A stretch of 64,000 nucleotides of DNA from Levilactobacillus brevis (GTDB lineage Bacteria > Bacillota > Bacilli > Lactobacillales > Lactobacillaceae). Location: positions 1,488,001 to 1,552,000 of the forward strand of contig CP079699.1 in assembly GCA_021383565.1 (NCBI GenBank), read 5' to 3'. The number at the start of each line of letters is the position of its first letter. Position 1 is the first letter of the stretch. Below the pieces are notes generated by a model. That model worked only from the letters and a program-made list of their open reading frames with translations, was not told the origin of the DNA and did no database searches. The position numbers and the translations under genes are program-made. Of this stretch, positions 44,271 to 53,172 are shown piece after piece.

Positions 44271-45277
44271 TACTTAGCCGCCTCGTTTTGATCGTCATAG
44301 CCAGCTGGATGCTTTTGTTTCCAGTTCCAAGCGGTCCGGATGATATCCTCAACGTTGTCAAATTGTGGTTGCCAGTTCAGTACCTTTCGTGCCTTGTCGC
44401 TGGCCGCAATCAACGTGCTAGGATCGCCGGCCCGCCGTGGTGCCATCTTGGCTGGGATTTCCTTGCCCGTGACCTTCCGGGCAGCCTCCAGCATTTCCTT
44501 GTTGGAGAAACCGGTTGAAGAACCCAGGTTAAAGGCGTCGCTGTCGTGGCCGGCCTTCAGGTATTCTAGCGCCAAGATGTGGGCATCGACCAGGTCGACA
44601 ACCTGGACGTAATCCCGGACGTTGGTCCCATCCTTGGTCGGGTAGTCGCCGCCGAAGATGGAGAGTTCCTTACGTTCGCCAGCAGCTACCTGCAAGATAA
44701 TCGGAATCAAGTGGGTTTCAGGATGGTGGTCTTCACCGATGCTCCCGTCTTCCTTGGCCCCAGCTACGTTAAAGTAACGAAGCGCAATGAATTTAATCCC
44801 GTAGGCTTCATCGGCCCACCGCATGATCTTTTCCATCATCAACTTGCTTTCGCCATAGGGATTCGTCGGAATCTGTGGGTCGGTTTCCTTGATTGGAATC
44901 TGCTTCGGTTCGCCGTAAGTGGCGGCCGTCGATGAGAAGATAATCCGCTTGACGTTGTGTTTGTTCATCACTTCAAGTAAGGAAACCATCCCGGTCGTAT
45001 TGTTATCGAAGTATTTCAGCGGCTTTTCCATGGATTCAGGAACAATGGAGAAGGCGGCGAAGTGCATAACGCCATCGACATCTTCTTGATCAAACACGCT
45101 GTTTAAGAATTTTTGGTCGCGTACATCGCCTTCGTAGAACCGTGCCTTTTTATTGACCGCAGCCCGGTGACCCGTGACTAAGTTGTCCACGACGGCCACG
45201 TCATACCCCTTTTGAATCAACCGGTCAACGGCGTGGGAGCCAATATAACCCGCACCACCTAAAACTAAAACTGTCAT
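44270..45277 (-). CDS. galE: UDP-glucose 4-epimerase GalE
   Basis: NAD-dependent short-chain epimerase of 335 residues, interconverting UDP-galactose and UDP-glucose. The Rossmann motif is GGAGYIGSH (about residues 7-15); the catalytic pair is [18 protein letters not shown] and [18 protein letters not shown] are typical of GalE. GAGGAG precedes the ATG. It lies between galK (130-base gap) and galT in the gal operon. Confidence 0.96.
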   Translation of the reverse strand: MTVLVLGGAGYIGSHAVDRLIQKGYDVAVVDNLVTGHRAAVNKKARFYEGDVRDQKFLNSVFDQEDVDGVMHFAAFSIVPESMEKPLKYFDNNTTGMVSLLEVMNKHNVKRIIFSSTAATYGEPKQIPIKETDPQIPTNPYGESKLMMEKIMRWADEAYGIKFIALRYFNVAGAKEDGSIGEDHHPETHLIPIILQVAAGERKELSIFGGDYPTKDGTNVRDYVQVVDLVDAHILALEYLKAGHDSDAFNLGSSTGFSNKEMLEAARKVTGKEIPAKMAPRRAGDPSTLIAASDKARKVLNWQPQFDNVEDIIRTAWNWKQKHPAGYDDQNEAAK

Positions 45278-45407
45278 CATCAATTTCTCCTCAATTAGGT
45301 TGTCTTCTGTTTATTCTAACCTTATTCATTTTGACTGTTAACCCGTTTAAACCCGGTGAAATCACTTAAAATAAGCTCCCTCATCTGGGTCAACATGACC
45401 GACCACT

Positions 45408-46577
45408 TTACTTTTGTAATTCCTGTGGGCCGTCCGCAATCTCGGCGACGTAGAACTCAGCCTTGTGACCAATCGTCTTCTCGTAGACTTGACCAACTTT
45501 GGTTTCGAAGTCTTCGACGTTGCTCTTCTTAACAATTGCAATCGCACAACCCCCGAAGCCGGCTCCGGTCATCCGGGCACCTAACACGCCAGGTTGTTGC
45601 CAAGCCGTTTCAACCAAGGTATCGAGTTCCTTACCCGTTACGGCAAAATCATAGTTCAGGGAAACGTGGGAGGCATTTACCAAGTGGCCAAAGGTCGGCA
45701 AATCATGGTTTTGTAAGGCCTTAAACGCCTTCAGGGTCCGTTGATTTTCGAAGACGGCATGCCGTGCGCGCTTGATTAACGTGTCATCATTGATGAGGTA
45801 AGCGTTCTGGTCGAATTGGTCTTCGTCTAAGTCGCCCAGCGTCTTAATATCGAGCTTGGTCTGCAGCCGCTTCAAGGCCTCTTCACACTGTGCCCGCCGT
45901 TCATTATACTTGGAATCGGTCAGTTCACGACGCTTCTTCGTGTTCATGATGACCACGACGTTATCGCCTAAATCAAGTGGCGCGTATTCATAGGCCAGCG
46001 TATTGGTATCCAACAAAATGGCTTGGTCTTTCTTGCCCATCCCGATAGCAAACTGGTCCATGATCCCGGTATTCAGGCCAAAGTAATCATTTTCCACTTG
46101 TTGGCCGACCTTAACCATTTCAACTTCATTCAGTTTCATCCCGTAGGCGGCATGGAGAATCTCACCCATCAGCATTTCCATGGAAGCGGATGAGGACAAG
46201 CCGGAAGCATCCGGTAGGTTCCCATGAACAAAGAGATCGAATCCGTGGTCAATGGTTAGGTCTTGTTTTGCCAGCTCGAACAACATGCCTTTCAGGTAGT
46301 TAGCCCAATTGTCGGCTTTGTTAAACGTCAAATCGTCCAACGAGAACGTCAGCGTCCCGGCCTCGGGAACGTTGGCCGAATACACCCGAAACTCACGGTC
46401 GCTTCTATCCGAATAGGCGGCGTAGGTTCCCATGCTAATGGCTGCCGGGAAAACGTGACCTCCGTTAAAATCTGTATATTCACCAATCAAATTAATTCGT
46501 CCGGGGGAAAAGAATACCCGTTGCGGAGCGACATCAAATTTTTCTTGATATTCAGTTGCTAAGCTGGCAAAATCCAT
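45408..46577 (-). CDS. galK: Galactokinase GalK
   Basis: Phosphorylates galactose at C1, the first Leloir step. The 389-residue protein has GRINLIGEYTDFNGG near residues 26-40, the GHMP ATP loop GLSSSASMEMLMGE, and the C-terminal GARMTGAGFGGCAI. First gene of galKETR, behind a well-defined promoter with a GalR-type operator and a cre-like site. Confidence 0.96.
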   Translation of the reverse strand: MDFASLATEYQEKFDVAPQRVFFSPGRINLIGEYTDFNGGHVFPAAISMGTYAAYSDRSDREFRVYSANVPEAGTLTFSLDDLTFNKADNWANYLKGMLFELAKQDLTIDHGFDLFVHGNLPDASGLSSSASMEMLMGEILHAAYGMKLNEVEMVKVGQQVENDYFGLNTGIMDQFAIGMGKKDQAILLDTNTLAYEYAPLDLGDNVVVIMNTKKRRELTDSKYNERRAQCEEALKRLQTKLDIKTLGDLDEDQFDQNAYLINDDTLIKRARHAVFENQRTLKAFKALQNHDLPTFGHLVNASHVSLNYDFAVTGKELDTLVETAWQQPGVLGARMTGAGFGGCAIAIVKKSNVEDFETKVGQVYEKTIGHKAEFYVAEIADGPQELQK

Positions 46578-46600
46578 GTCTATTAACCCCTTAATGTTTT

Positions 46601-46616
46601 TAGTAAAGTTTTACTA
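46601..46616 (-). promoter_or_regulatory. GalR-type operator at the galK promoter
   Basis: TAGTAAAGTTTTACTA is a palindrome with 7-base arms around GT. It begins just downstream of the -10 and covers the likely transcription start, where a bound repressor would block initiation. Confidence 0.7.
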
Positions 46617-46621
46617 TAATT

Positions 46622-46650
46622 ATCATAACTGCTTTTCAGTTGATTGTCAA
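46622..46650 (-). promoter_or_regulatory. Promoter of galKETR
   Basis: Perfect TTGACA (46650-46645), 17-base spacer, TATGAT (46627-46622) on the minus strand. The galK ATG is 45 bases further. Confidence 0.9.
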
Positions 46651-46657
46651 CGCATTT

Positions 46658-46672
46658 ATAAAGCGCTTTCTT
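46658..46672 (-). promoter_or_regulatory. cre-like site upstream of the gal promoter
   Basis: GAAAGCGCTTTA on the minus strand, core of the catabolite-responsive element, immediately upstream of the -35. It lacks the outer TG and CA on one side each. CcpA binding here is plausible. Confidence 0.5.
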
Positions 46673-46722
46673 CTTGTCATCACGATTTACACCTTGGTCA
46701 TCACCGCCCTTAGTTACCTACA

Positions 46723-46755
46723 GAAAAACCCCAGACACAAGTTCTGAGGTTTTCT
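46723..46755 (-). terminator. Terminator after the galactoside transporter
   Basis: On the minus strand AACCTCAGA pairs with TCTGGGGTT around a short loop, followed by TTTCTG. Confidence 0.75.
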
Positions 46756-46764
46756 AGATTCTAA

Positions 46765-48192
46765 TTAATTTTGCGTTTCAGACTGCTTTTCAGCCTGTTC
46801 AGTCCTTAATTTTTTCTCCAGTTTTCTGACGATTTCTGCATGTTTCTTCTCAGACAGCGTCACCTTAAATTGATAAATCAAGGCTGACACTACCAGCAAG
46901 ATCATGGGCATGTAGAAAATAAAGGAATGGAAGATAAACATACCATGCGCGGTAATATCACTCGGCTTGGCATCCCCCGTCATCCCAGCTTGGACGGCCG
47001 CAATCACAACAATCCCAGTTGAGAAAGCCCCAGCCAATTTATCAATCAAAGGCCGGACGGACAAGGTCACGGATTCGTTCCGCGTCCCGTTCTTCCACTG
47101 ACCATACTCCACACTGTCGGTAATCGTCATCAACGCCGCCAAGAAAATCATGGGGTACGGGAAGAAGAAGATGGCATCCGCGACGTACATCATCATGGCG
47201 CTATCGCCCGCAAAATTAAAGAGCAGGTAGCCAACCAACATCATGCAAATCCCGCCAACGTAGACACCGCGCCGGGTAATCTTGGACACGATGATTGGGA
47301 AAAGTGGCACCGAGATGATTCCCAATAAGGCAGTCACCCCACCGATAACACTATAAGCATTGGGATTGCCGATGACGTAGCGGAAATAATAAATCAATAG
47401 TGAGTTGGTGACGACATAACTTAAGGCAAATAGCAGATAGGAAAAGCCTAACCACATCAACTGGTCGTTTTCAGCGATCACCTTGAAGACATCCCGGAAA
47501 CGCGTCCGCTCCGTATTTTCCCGGATCAAGTTCTTGGTTTCTTTCGTCCCAAAGAAGGTGGCTAACGCACCCAGCAGCGAGACCAAGCCAATCACAATGG
47601 CGAAGCCTAACCATCCAGCACGGGTCTGCGTATCTCCGTGGGTCCCTGAGAACTTCTGGGAGAAGTAGGTGACCAGGGGCACGACCACAATAATGACCCC
47701 TTGAGACCCTAAGGTAGAGCCAAACCGACCGACTGTCCCAAAGCGGTTACGCACCTTGGTATCCACACTCAAGGCCGGTAACATGGACCAAAACGAAATG
47801 TCTTTGAACGAATAGAAGATATCCATAATGACGAAGACAATCCCAAAGACTAGGAAGTACATGGAAGTGTTGGAATCCGCCAAACCAAACAGGCTAGAGA
47901 ACATCAGAATCAGTCCGATCGAACTGACGATGGCCCCGGCCAATAACCACGGCTTGAACTTCCCCATCTTGGTGTCGGTATTATCAACCATCCCACCAAT
48001 CATCGGGTCAAAGGCAATTTCAACTAACCGGATGACCACGACCATCGTCGTCACAATGCCGGCTTCAGCGGCGGCACCCTTGCCAACGAATAAGGCGCCG
48101 GTCACAAACATCGCAAAATAAGTATTGAGTGTTGCGTAGAAGGCATCGTGTCCAAATGCCCCTAAAGCGTATGAGAAATATTGCTTAATCAT
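46765..48192 (-). CDS. GPH-family galactose/lactose:cation symporter
   Basis: A 475-residue membrane protein with 12 hydrophobic segments of the glycoside-pentoside-hexuronide family. FDPMIGGMVDNTDTKMGKFKPWLL is the family motif between helices 2 and 3. LacS of streptococci carries an extra C-terminal IIA domain of about 160 residues; that domain is missing here, so control by HPr phosphorylation must be absent or supplied in trans. Position next to the Leloir genes supports galactose or lactose as substrate. Start at ATG 48192, six bases after GGAAAG. Confidence 0.88.
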   Translation of the reverse strand: MIKQYFSYALGAFGHDAFYATLNTYFAMFVTGALFVGKGAAAEAGIVTTMVVVIRLVEIAFDPMIGGMVDNTDTKMGKFKPWLLAGAIVSSIGLILMFSSLFGLADSNTSMYFLVFGIVFVIMDIFYSFKDISFWSMLPALSVDTKVRNRFGTVGRFGSTLGSQGVIIVVVPLVTYFSQKFSGTHGDTQTRAGWLGFAIVIGLVSLLGALATFFGTKETKNLIRENTERTRFRDVFKVIAENDQLMWLGFSYLLFALSYVVTNSLLIYYFRYVIGNPNAYSVIGGVTALLGIISVPLFPIIVSKITRRGVYVGGICMMLVGYLLFNFAGDSAMMMYVADAIFFFPYPMIFLAALMTITDSVEYGQWKNGTRNESVTLSVRPLIDKLAGAFSTGIVVIAAVQAGMTGDAKPSDITAHGMFIFHSFIFYMPMILLVVSALIYQFKVTLSEKKHAEIVRKLEKKLRTEQAEKQSETQN

Positions 48193-48252
48193 GGTTCTTT
48201 CCACACCTTTCATCGAGAAACTTATCTCTAAGCCACAACAATGACCATTAAG

Positions 48253-48495
48253 TTAGTGGTATCTGTGTTCAATGATTTTTGAAAGAACATTCTCCCGCTG
48301 TTGTGCTTTGGCCATATCAAACTGGGATTCTTCCAGCTTGTTAAAGTCCTGGGCCAGCAACGTGGCCTCCAAATAAAGGGTGAGCTGCCGCTTAATGTAC
48401 AGTTTATTTTCTTCACCCGGATGCTGCGCGTTACCACCCAAAACAGCGGCCGCAAACTTCGCGGGATCCAATTTAATCTTGTCATTCTTAGCCAT
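48253..48495 (-). CDS. Small hypothetical protein preceding the transporter
   Basis: An 80-residue soluble helical protein beginning MAKNDKIKLDPAKFAAAVLG and ending LSKIIEHRYH. No family is recognised. It has AGAGGTG 8 bases upstream of the ATG, lies 60 bases in front of the transporter gene, and shares its promoter and cre site, so it belongs to the galactose transport operon. A regulatory or accessory role is possible but unproven. Confidence 0.7.
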   Translation of the reverse strand: MAKNDKIKLDPAKFAAAVLGGNAQHPGEENKLYIKRQLTLYLEATLLAQDFNKLEESQFDMAKAQQRENVLSKIIEHRYH

Positions 48496-48569
48496 CTTGA
48501 TACACCTCTGATTTCTAAAGATAGAACACCCACAAAATCGGTAAAAACAAGAATTCTATTTTAACTAAA

Positions 48570-48584
48570 ATGTAAGCGGTTTTA
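48570..48584 (-). promoter_or_regulatory. cre site in the transporter promoter
   Basis: ATGTAAGCGGTTTTA (plus strand) matches the cre consensus WTGNAANCGNWNNCW at every defined position but one. It begins 8 bases downstream of the -10, where CcpA binding would block transcription on glucose. Confidence 0.7.
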
Positions 48585-48592
48585 CGGTCATT

Positions 48593-48621
48593 ATTCTAAG
48601 GTTATCTGGCCGTAATTGCAA
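48593..48621 (-). promoter_or_regulatory. Promoter of the galactose transporter operon
   Basis: TTGCAA (48621-48616), 17-base spacer, TAGAAT (48598-48593) on the minus strand. Confidence 0.75.
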
Positions 48622-48679
48622 CCAATTCTGCGAACTTAAAAACGTTGGTAGTCCTAGAATTTCCTATCTTAAAGCTGTT

Positions 48680-48691
48680 GCAACCGGTTGC
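48680..48691. promoter_or_regulatory. LacI-type palindrome upstream of the transporter promoter
   Basis: GCAACCGGTTGC, a perfect 12-base palindrome with the central CG expected of LacI-family operators, about 60 bases before the -35. Confidence 0.5.
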
Positions 48692-48814
48692 TCTAAAATT
48701 GTAACTTTTTTAGTAAAGAAATAAGTAAATTATCTCACAAATCCCCGGCCTGATGAAAAATACCGAACCATCAAAAAATTACTGAAAGCATGTCACACCG
48801 GTAAGGGGCGTCGT

Positions 48815-48828
48815 GACAACCGGTTGTC
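48815..48828. promoter_or_regulatory. Second LacI-type palindrome
   Basis: GACAACCGGTTGTC, a perfect 14-base palindrome sharing AACCGGTT with the one at 48680. Both differ from the TAGTAAA-type operator at galK, so a second regulator may act here. The rest of 48496-48916 holds the promoter, cre site and pgm terminator and no gene. Confidence 0.5.
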
Positions 48829-48851
48829 CCTCTTTACCAACTGAAATGAAC

Positions 48852-48886
48852 AAAAAAAGAGCTTGGGCTCACTGCCCAAACTCCCG
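48852..48886 (-). terminator. Terminator after phosphoglucomutase
   Basis: On the minus strand GAGTTTGGGC pairs with GCCCAAGCTC around a short loop, followed by seven T. Confidence 0.85.
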
Positions 48887-48916
48887 TGTTCAAATTAAGA
48901 TAACCGTCCGCGATAC

Positions 48917-50650
48917 CTACTTCACTGAAGCCACATAAGTCTTCAGCGCTGCTTCATAGTCCGCCAATTGTTTCTGCGCGGCATCGTTGGTCTTGGCACT
49001 GGTTCCGATGTAGAACTTCACCTTGGGCTCCGTTCCGGACGGTCGGATGCAAATCCACGTACCGTCATGCAGCCAGTACTTCAGGACGTTGGCCGCTGGC
49101 AAATCAATCTTGCTAGTGCTACCATCCGCGTTCGTCTTCACGCCCGTCGAGAAGTCTTCAGCCGCATCAATCGCCGTGCCGGCAAAGTTTTGCGGGGCAT
49201 TTTCTCTGAATTCACTCATCAGATGTGCCATCTGGTCGGTCCCATTGACACCAGGGAACTCCTCAAACGTGGTCTTTTCGGCAAAGTAGCCGTAGGTCGC
49301 GTAGAGTTCCTCGATCCCGTCGTACAGGGTCATTCCGCGTTGCTTGTAATCGGCGGCGACTTCCGCCAACAGCACCGTGGACTGAATGGCATCCTTGTCC
49401 CGGACGAACGGCTTAATCAGGTAACCGTAACTTTCTTCAAAACCGAAGAGGAAGGTGTGGTCATGATTGGTCTCGTACTGGTGAATCTGTTCGGCAATGA
49501 ATTTGAACCCAGTCAGAACATTCTTCATTTCAACACCGTACGCCGCCGCAATCTTGGTGGCGAGTTCGGTCGACACAATGGACTTGACCACGCGTGAATT
49601 GGCCGGTAACTGTCCGGCTTGCTTGCGGGCCTTCAAGATGTAGGCCAACAGAATCGAGGCAATCTGGTTCCCCGTCAATAGTTGGTAATCCCCATCAGGC
49701 TGGCGAACGGCGGCGCCTAGTCGGTCGGCATCGGGATCGGTGGCGACTAACAGATCGGCGCCCTCTTTTTTACCCAGGGCAATCGCCATATCAAAGGCTT
49801 GGGCGAATTCCGGATTCGGGAACGGAACGGTTGGAAATTCAGGGTCGGCAATCGCCTGTTCCGGCACCATGGTGAAGTTTTCGAAACCGGCTCCGCGTAA
49901 GGCGCGTTCCCCGATGACCTTCCCCGTCCCGTGAAGTGGCGTGTAGATGAGCTTCATCGTCTTCCCTACGGACTTAATCAAGTCGGGGTTGATCGTCACG
50001 CTGGCGACGTTCTTCAGGTAAGGCTGGTCAACATTTTCACCAATAATCTGCATCGTCTTATCCGCGCGCAGTTGACGTTCATCGGCGACCTTGATGCCAA
50101 AGACATCCTTGGCCGAACGTACGAAGTCGGTAATCATATCGGAAGCCTTAGGCGGCATCTGGCCACCATCTGGGCCGTAAATCTTATAACCATTGTACTG
50201 CTTCGGGTTGTGGCTGGCCGTGATCATAATCCCCATGGCCGTCTGTAAATGCCGCACCGCAAAGGACAATTCCGGCGTTGGCCGCAGATCATCGAAGACG
50301 AAACTAGGGATATGGTGGGCGCCCAAGACCCGAGCCGCCTCGTGGGCGAATTCCGTGGAATGGTACCGGGAGTCAAAGCTAATGGCCACCCCGCGTTGCT
50401 TGGTCGCGTCGTCCAGCGTATCCAGGTAACGGGCCACCCCTTCGGTCGCTTGCCGTACCGTGTAGACGTTCATTTGACCAATCCCCGGGCCCATGACGCC
50501 CCGCATTCCGGCCGTTCCAAAGCTCATGGGACCACTGAAGGCCGCTTCCAAAGCTTGCGGATCGTCCGCGATGGCATCTAATTCGTGCTTGATATAAGGA
50601 ATCATCGTGGCCTGTTGTTGCCAAACTTGATAATTATCTTGCCAACTCAT
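48917..50650 (-). CDS. pgm: Phosphoglucomutase / phosphomannomutase
   Basis: A 577-residue alpha-D-phosphohexomutase. The phosphoserine loop is TASHNPKQYNGYK near residue 143, the magnesium loop is TDPDADRLG near 306, the sugar loop is FGFEESYGYL, and the phosphate-binding C-terminal loop is RPSGTEPKVKFY. It converts glucose-1-phosphate, the product of GalT, to glucose-6-phosphate and so links the Leloir pathway to the central sugar pathway. It sits between galM and the transporter operon on the same strand, with its own terminator. Confidence 0.94.
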   Translation of the reverse strand: MSWQDNYQVWQQQATMIPYIKHELDAIADDPQALEAAFSGPMSFGTAGMRGVMGPGIGQMNVYTVRQATEGVARYLDTLDDATKQRGVAISFDSRYHSTEFAHEAARVLGAHHIPSFVFDDLRPTPELSFAVRHLQTAMGIMITASHNPKQYNGYKIYGPDGGQMPPKASDMITDFVRSAKDVFGIKVADERQLRADKTMQIIGENVDQPYLKNVASVTINPDLIKSVGKTMKLIYTPLHGTGKVIGERALRGAGFENFTMVPEQAIADPEFPTVPFPNPEFAQAFDMAIALGKKEGADLLVATDPDADRLGAAVRQPDGDYQLLTGNQIASILLAYILKARKQAGQLPANSRVVKSIVSTELATKIAAAYGVEMKNVLTGFKFIAEQIHQYETNHDHTFLFGFEESYGYLIKPFVRDKDAIQSTVLLAEVAADYKQRGMTLYDGIEELYATYGYFAEKTTFEEFPGVNGTDQMAHLMSEFRENAPQNFAGTAIDAAEDFSTGVKTNADGSTSKIDLPAANVLKYWLHDGTWICIRPSGTEPKVKFYIGTSAKTNDAAQKQLADYEAALKTYVASVK

Positions 50651-50796
50651 CTAAACCTCTCCTTTTTCATCAGTTCTAAACCATTTTGTCTGGCCGTCCG
50701 CACCCCTTCAACTGCTCCCCTGAGGTGTGCGACCGTTTAAATCCAATATCACTACTATACCAGTAACGCCCCGATTTTCACAAATGCCGACAAGGA

Positions 50797-51825
50797 TTAC
50801 TTCTGACCCGCGAGGTATTGATAGGCAATCGTGTGGGTCACGGCTTGATTAGCCGGCAACACAATGTCGCCGAATCCTTGATGGTGAATGGCGTCGGGCA
50901 ACGTCTGGGCTTCCAGCGCCAAGGCATTGTAATCCCGCTCGGCCGCCCGCTTCGAATCGGTCGGATTGGCCGTGAAGACGACCAGCCCGTTGCGATCGGA
51001 GTAAATGGCAAGCCGCCGATGGCCCGCAGCGTCCCCAATTGCAGCGATTGGCGTACGGTCACTCGGAATGACTTCGAAGGCATCGTCGTATTCGACCTTG
51101 CCAGCTTCCTTGAGTTGCTTCAGGCCATCGGTAATCTTTCGTGGTTGACTAAAATCATAACCGGTCCCGGCCGTTGGCAGTTTCTTACCCGTCGGAACTT
51201 TGGTGTCATCGAGTTCTAGACGATGATCCCCACTCAATAATAGCCACTGTTGATCGAGGCTTTGCTGATCGTCAGTCACATTGAAGTACGTGTGAATCGT
51301 CGGGTTAAACAGCGTGTCAGCGTCACTCTTCCCGGTAAAACTAATTTCCAAGCGATCGGCCGCCGTCAACGTGTAGGTGATGGTCGTCGTCAACGTCCCC
51401 GGATAACGATCAACTGCCGGCGTTGCGGTATAGGTCAGTACCAAGCTAGCCGTATCGTCGGTAGTGTGTGTCGTTCCCGTCCAGTTGACATTCCGAAAGC
51501 CATGGGGGCCGCCGTGAATGGCATTGCCGTCATCGCCAGCTTCCAAGTGAACCGTTTGGCCATCCAGATCAAATTGCGCGCCGCCAATCCGACCGGCAAC
51601 CCGCCCCAAGGCTTGACACAGGGCCCAGCCATTGTGATCGTAAGCGGCAAGATCTGATTCTCCCACCACGAGTTGTTGCCGCCGAGCCCCCTCGACAACA
51701 CTAAATTCTTGTAACGTTGCGCCCCAGGATAAAACGGAAACGCGGGTACCTTGTTGATTAGTTAACAGGTACTGGGTGATCGACTGATTGTCGATGGTCC
51801 CCATGACACTCTTGGTTATTTTCAT
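50797..51825 (-). CDS. galM: Aldose 1-epimerase (mutarotase) GalM
   Basis: Interconverts alpha and beta anomers of galactose, so that galactose released by lactose hydrolysis becomes a GalK substrate. The 342-residue protein has the mutarotase features LGRVAGRI, DGNAIHGGPHGFRNVNW (catalytic His near residue 103), NPTIHTYFNV (second His) and a conserved Glu near the C-terminus (ALEAQTLPDAIH). The ATG follows GGGAGG. The pgm gene lies 146 bases downstream. Confidence 0.93.
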   Translation of the reverse strand: MKITKSVMGTIDNQSITQYLLTNQQGTRVSVLSWGATLQEFSVVEGARRQQLVVGESDLAAYDHNGWALCQALGRVAGRIGGAQFDLDGQTVHLEAGDDGNAIHGGPHGFRNVNWTGTTHTTDDTASLVLTYTATPAVDRYPGTLTTTITYTLTAADRLEISFTGKSDADTLFNPTIHTYFNVTDDQQSLDQQWLLLSGDHRLELDDTKVPTGKKLPTAGTGYDFSQPRKITDGLKQLKEAGKVEYDDAFEVIPSDRTPIAAIGDAAGHRRLAIYSDRNGLVVFTANPTDSKRAAERDYNALALEAQTLPDAIHHQGFGDIVLPANQAVTHTIAYQYLAGQK

Positions 51826-52039
51826 CGTGAAATACCTCCCAATTAGAATCCGTTTTCATTGTATAATATTCGGCTGGTCAGTACCAATTTTTTTATAATC
51901 GGCATCGTGTTTAGCCACAACCGTTTATTTCCGAAATCAGTAATACTTTTACTGGACTTATCATTTGATTATTCGCTATACTTACTTCGAATCGTGCACT
52001 TATACACAATTAAATTGTCTGTTAAGGAGGAACTATCTT

Positions 52040-53161
52040 ATGCCATCTACAACTGCTGCGGCTGAGAAGCTGCTGCTCCAAATGGTCGACGACTACACCG
52101 AACGGGAAATCGCGCCTCAGGATATGCCCATGGATGCAGCGGGTGACTTTCCAGCTGGTTTCATGCAAAAGTTAACGGATACCGGCTTTCTCGGCATCAT
52201 GTTACCTCAAGAATTCGGGGGTGCCGGCTTTGGCCCCGAAGTCACGGCTCAGGCCTTAAACCACATCGCCCGCGGAAACGCCAGCACGGCGGTCACTCTC
52301 GAAGGCCATTTTAAAACCATTGATCAAATTTTAAAATTCGGGACACCCGCCTTGCAGAAGCAACTCTTGCCGTCCGCCAACGACCGAATCTTCGCCTTCT
52401 CCATGACCGAAGCCTCTGGGGGATCGAATCCCATGGGCATCAGTTCCACGGCGACTCGTGAGGGGGATCACTGGGTCATCAACGGCGATAAGATCATGAT
52501 TACCAACGGTGGCCTGGCTCAGGTCTACTGCGTCCTGGTCAAGACCGCGCCTAAGGAACTTTCCGTCTTCGTGGTCGACCAAGATATGCCTGGCTTCTCC
52601 TTTGGCAAGCGCGAAGACTTCATCGGTCTCCGCGGCACGCCCGTGGGGGAAATCGTCATGGACCACATCATGGTTGACGACGACCACCTGCTGGGGAAAC
52701 TAGGCGACGGCGGCCTCATCGGCGATTCCGCTCATGATGACGCCCGGATCTTGATGGGCGCCGTCCTTACTGGCATTATGGAACACGAATTGAAGATTGC
52801 GACCGACTACGCCAAGGAACGGAAGGCCGGCGACACCCCACTAACCGCCCTGCAAGTTACCCATCGCAAGGTTGCCGATATCGCGATGCGTAAGGAAACT
52901 ACGCGTCTGTTGTATCAAAACGCCGCTAAATTGAAAGCGGCCGGTCAACCGTACAGCGAGGAAGCTGCTATGGCCAAGGCCCACGGCTCCCGTGCCGCCG
53001 TTAGCGCCGGTGACGACACCTTACAGATTTTGGCTGGCTACGGCTACAGCCGCGAATACCCGGTTGAGCACCTGATTCGGGATGCCCGGGCAATGGAAAT
53101 CGCCGAAGGAACCGTTGAAAAGATGCGGTCCGCCATTGCCACCGCCGAATTTAACAAATAG
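52040..53161 (+). CDS. Acyl-CoA dehydrogenase family protein
   Basis: FAD-dependent acyl-CoA dehydrogenase of 373 residues. N-terminal helices are followed by LGIMLPQEFGGAG, the FAD and substrate segment FAFSMTEASGGSNPMGISSTATREGDHWVINGDK (first part only needed), and C-terminal QILAGYGYSREYPVEHLIRD with AEGTVEK, where the Glu is the catalytic base. Start at ATG 52040, preceded by AAGGAGG; an upstream in-frame extension lacks such a site. It is the first gene of a three-gene operon with etfB and etfA, its electron acceptor. Such a cluster is uncommon in lactobacilli and the substrate is unknown. Confidence 0.9.
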   Translation: MPSTTAAAEKLLLQMVDDYTEREIAPQDMPMDAAGDFPAGFMQKLTDTGFLGIMLPQEFGGAGFGPEVTAQALNHIARGNASTAVTLEGHFKTIDQILKFGTPALQKQLLPSANDRIFAFSMTEASGGSNPMGISSTATREGDHWVINGDKIMITNGGLAQVYCVLVKTAPKELSVFVVDQDMPGFSFGKREDFIGLRGTPVGEIVMDHIMVDDDHLLGKLGDGGLIGDSAHDDARILMGAVLTGIMEHELKIATDYAKERKAGDTPLTALQVTHRKVADIAMRKETTRLLYQNAAKLKAAGQPYSEEAAMAKAHGSRAAVSAGDDTLQILAGYGYSREYPVEHLIRDARAMEIAEGTVEKMRSAIATAEFNK

Positions 53162-53172
53162 GAGGTCTCCCC

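Noticed and set aside
48968..49597. 209-codon plus-strand frame
   Set aside because: Lies wholly antisense within phosphoglucomutase, no initiation signals or recognisable protein.
51965..52039. 25-residue N-terminal extension of the acyl-CoA dehydrogenase
   Set aside because: A strong AAGGAGG lies just before the ATG at 52040 and the extension reads through leader sequence.
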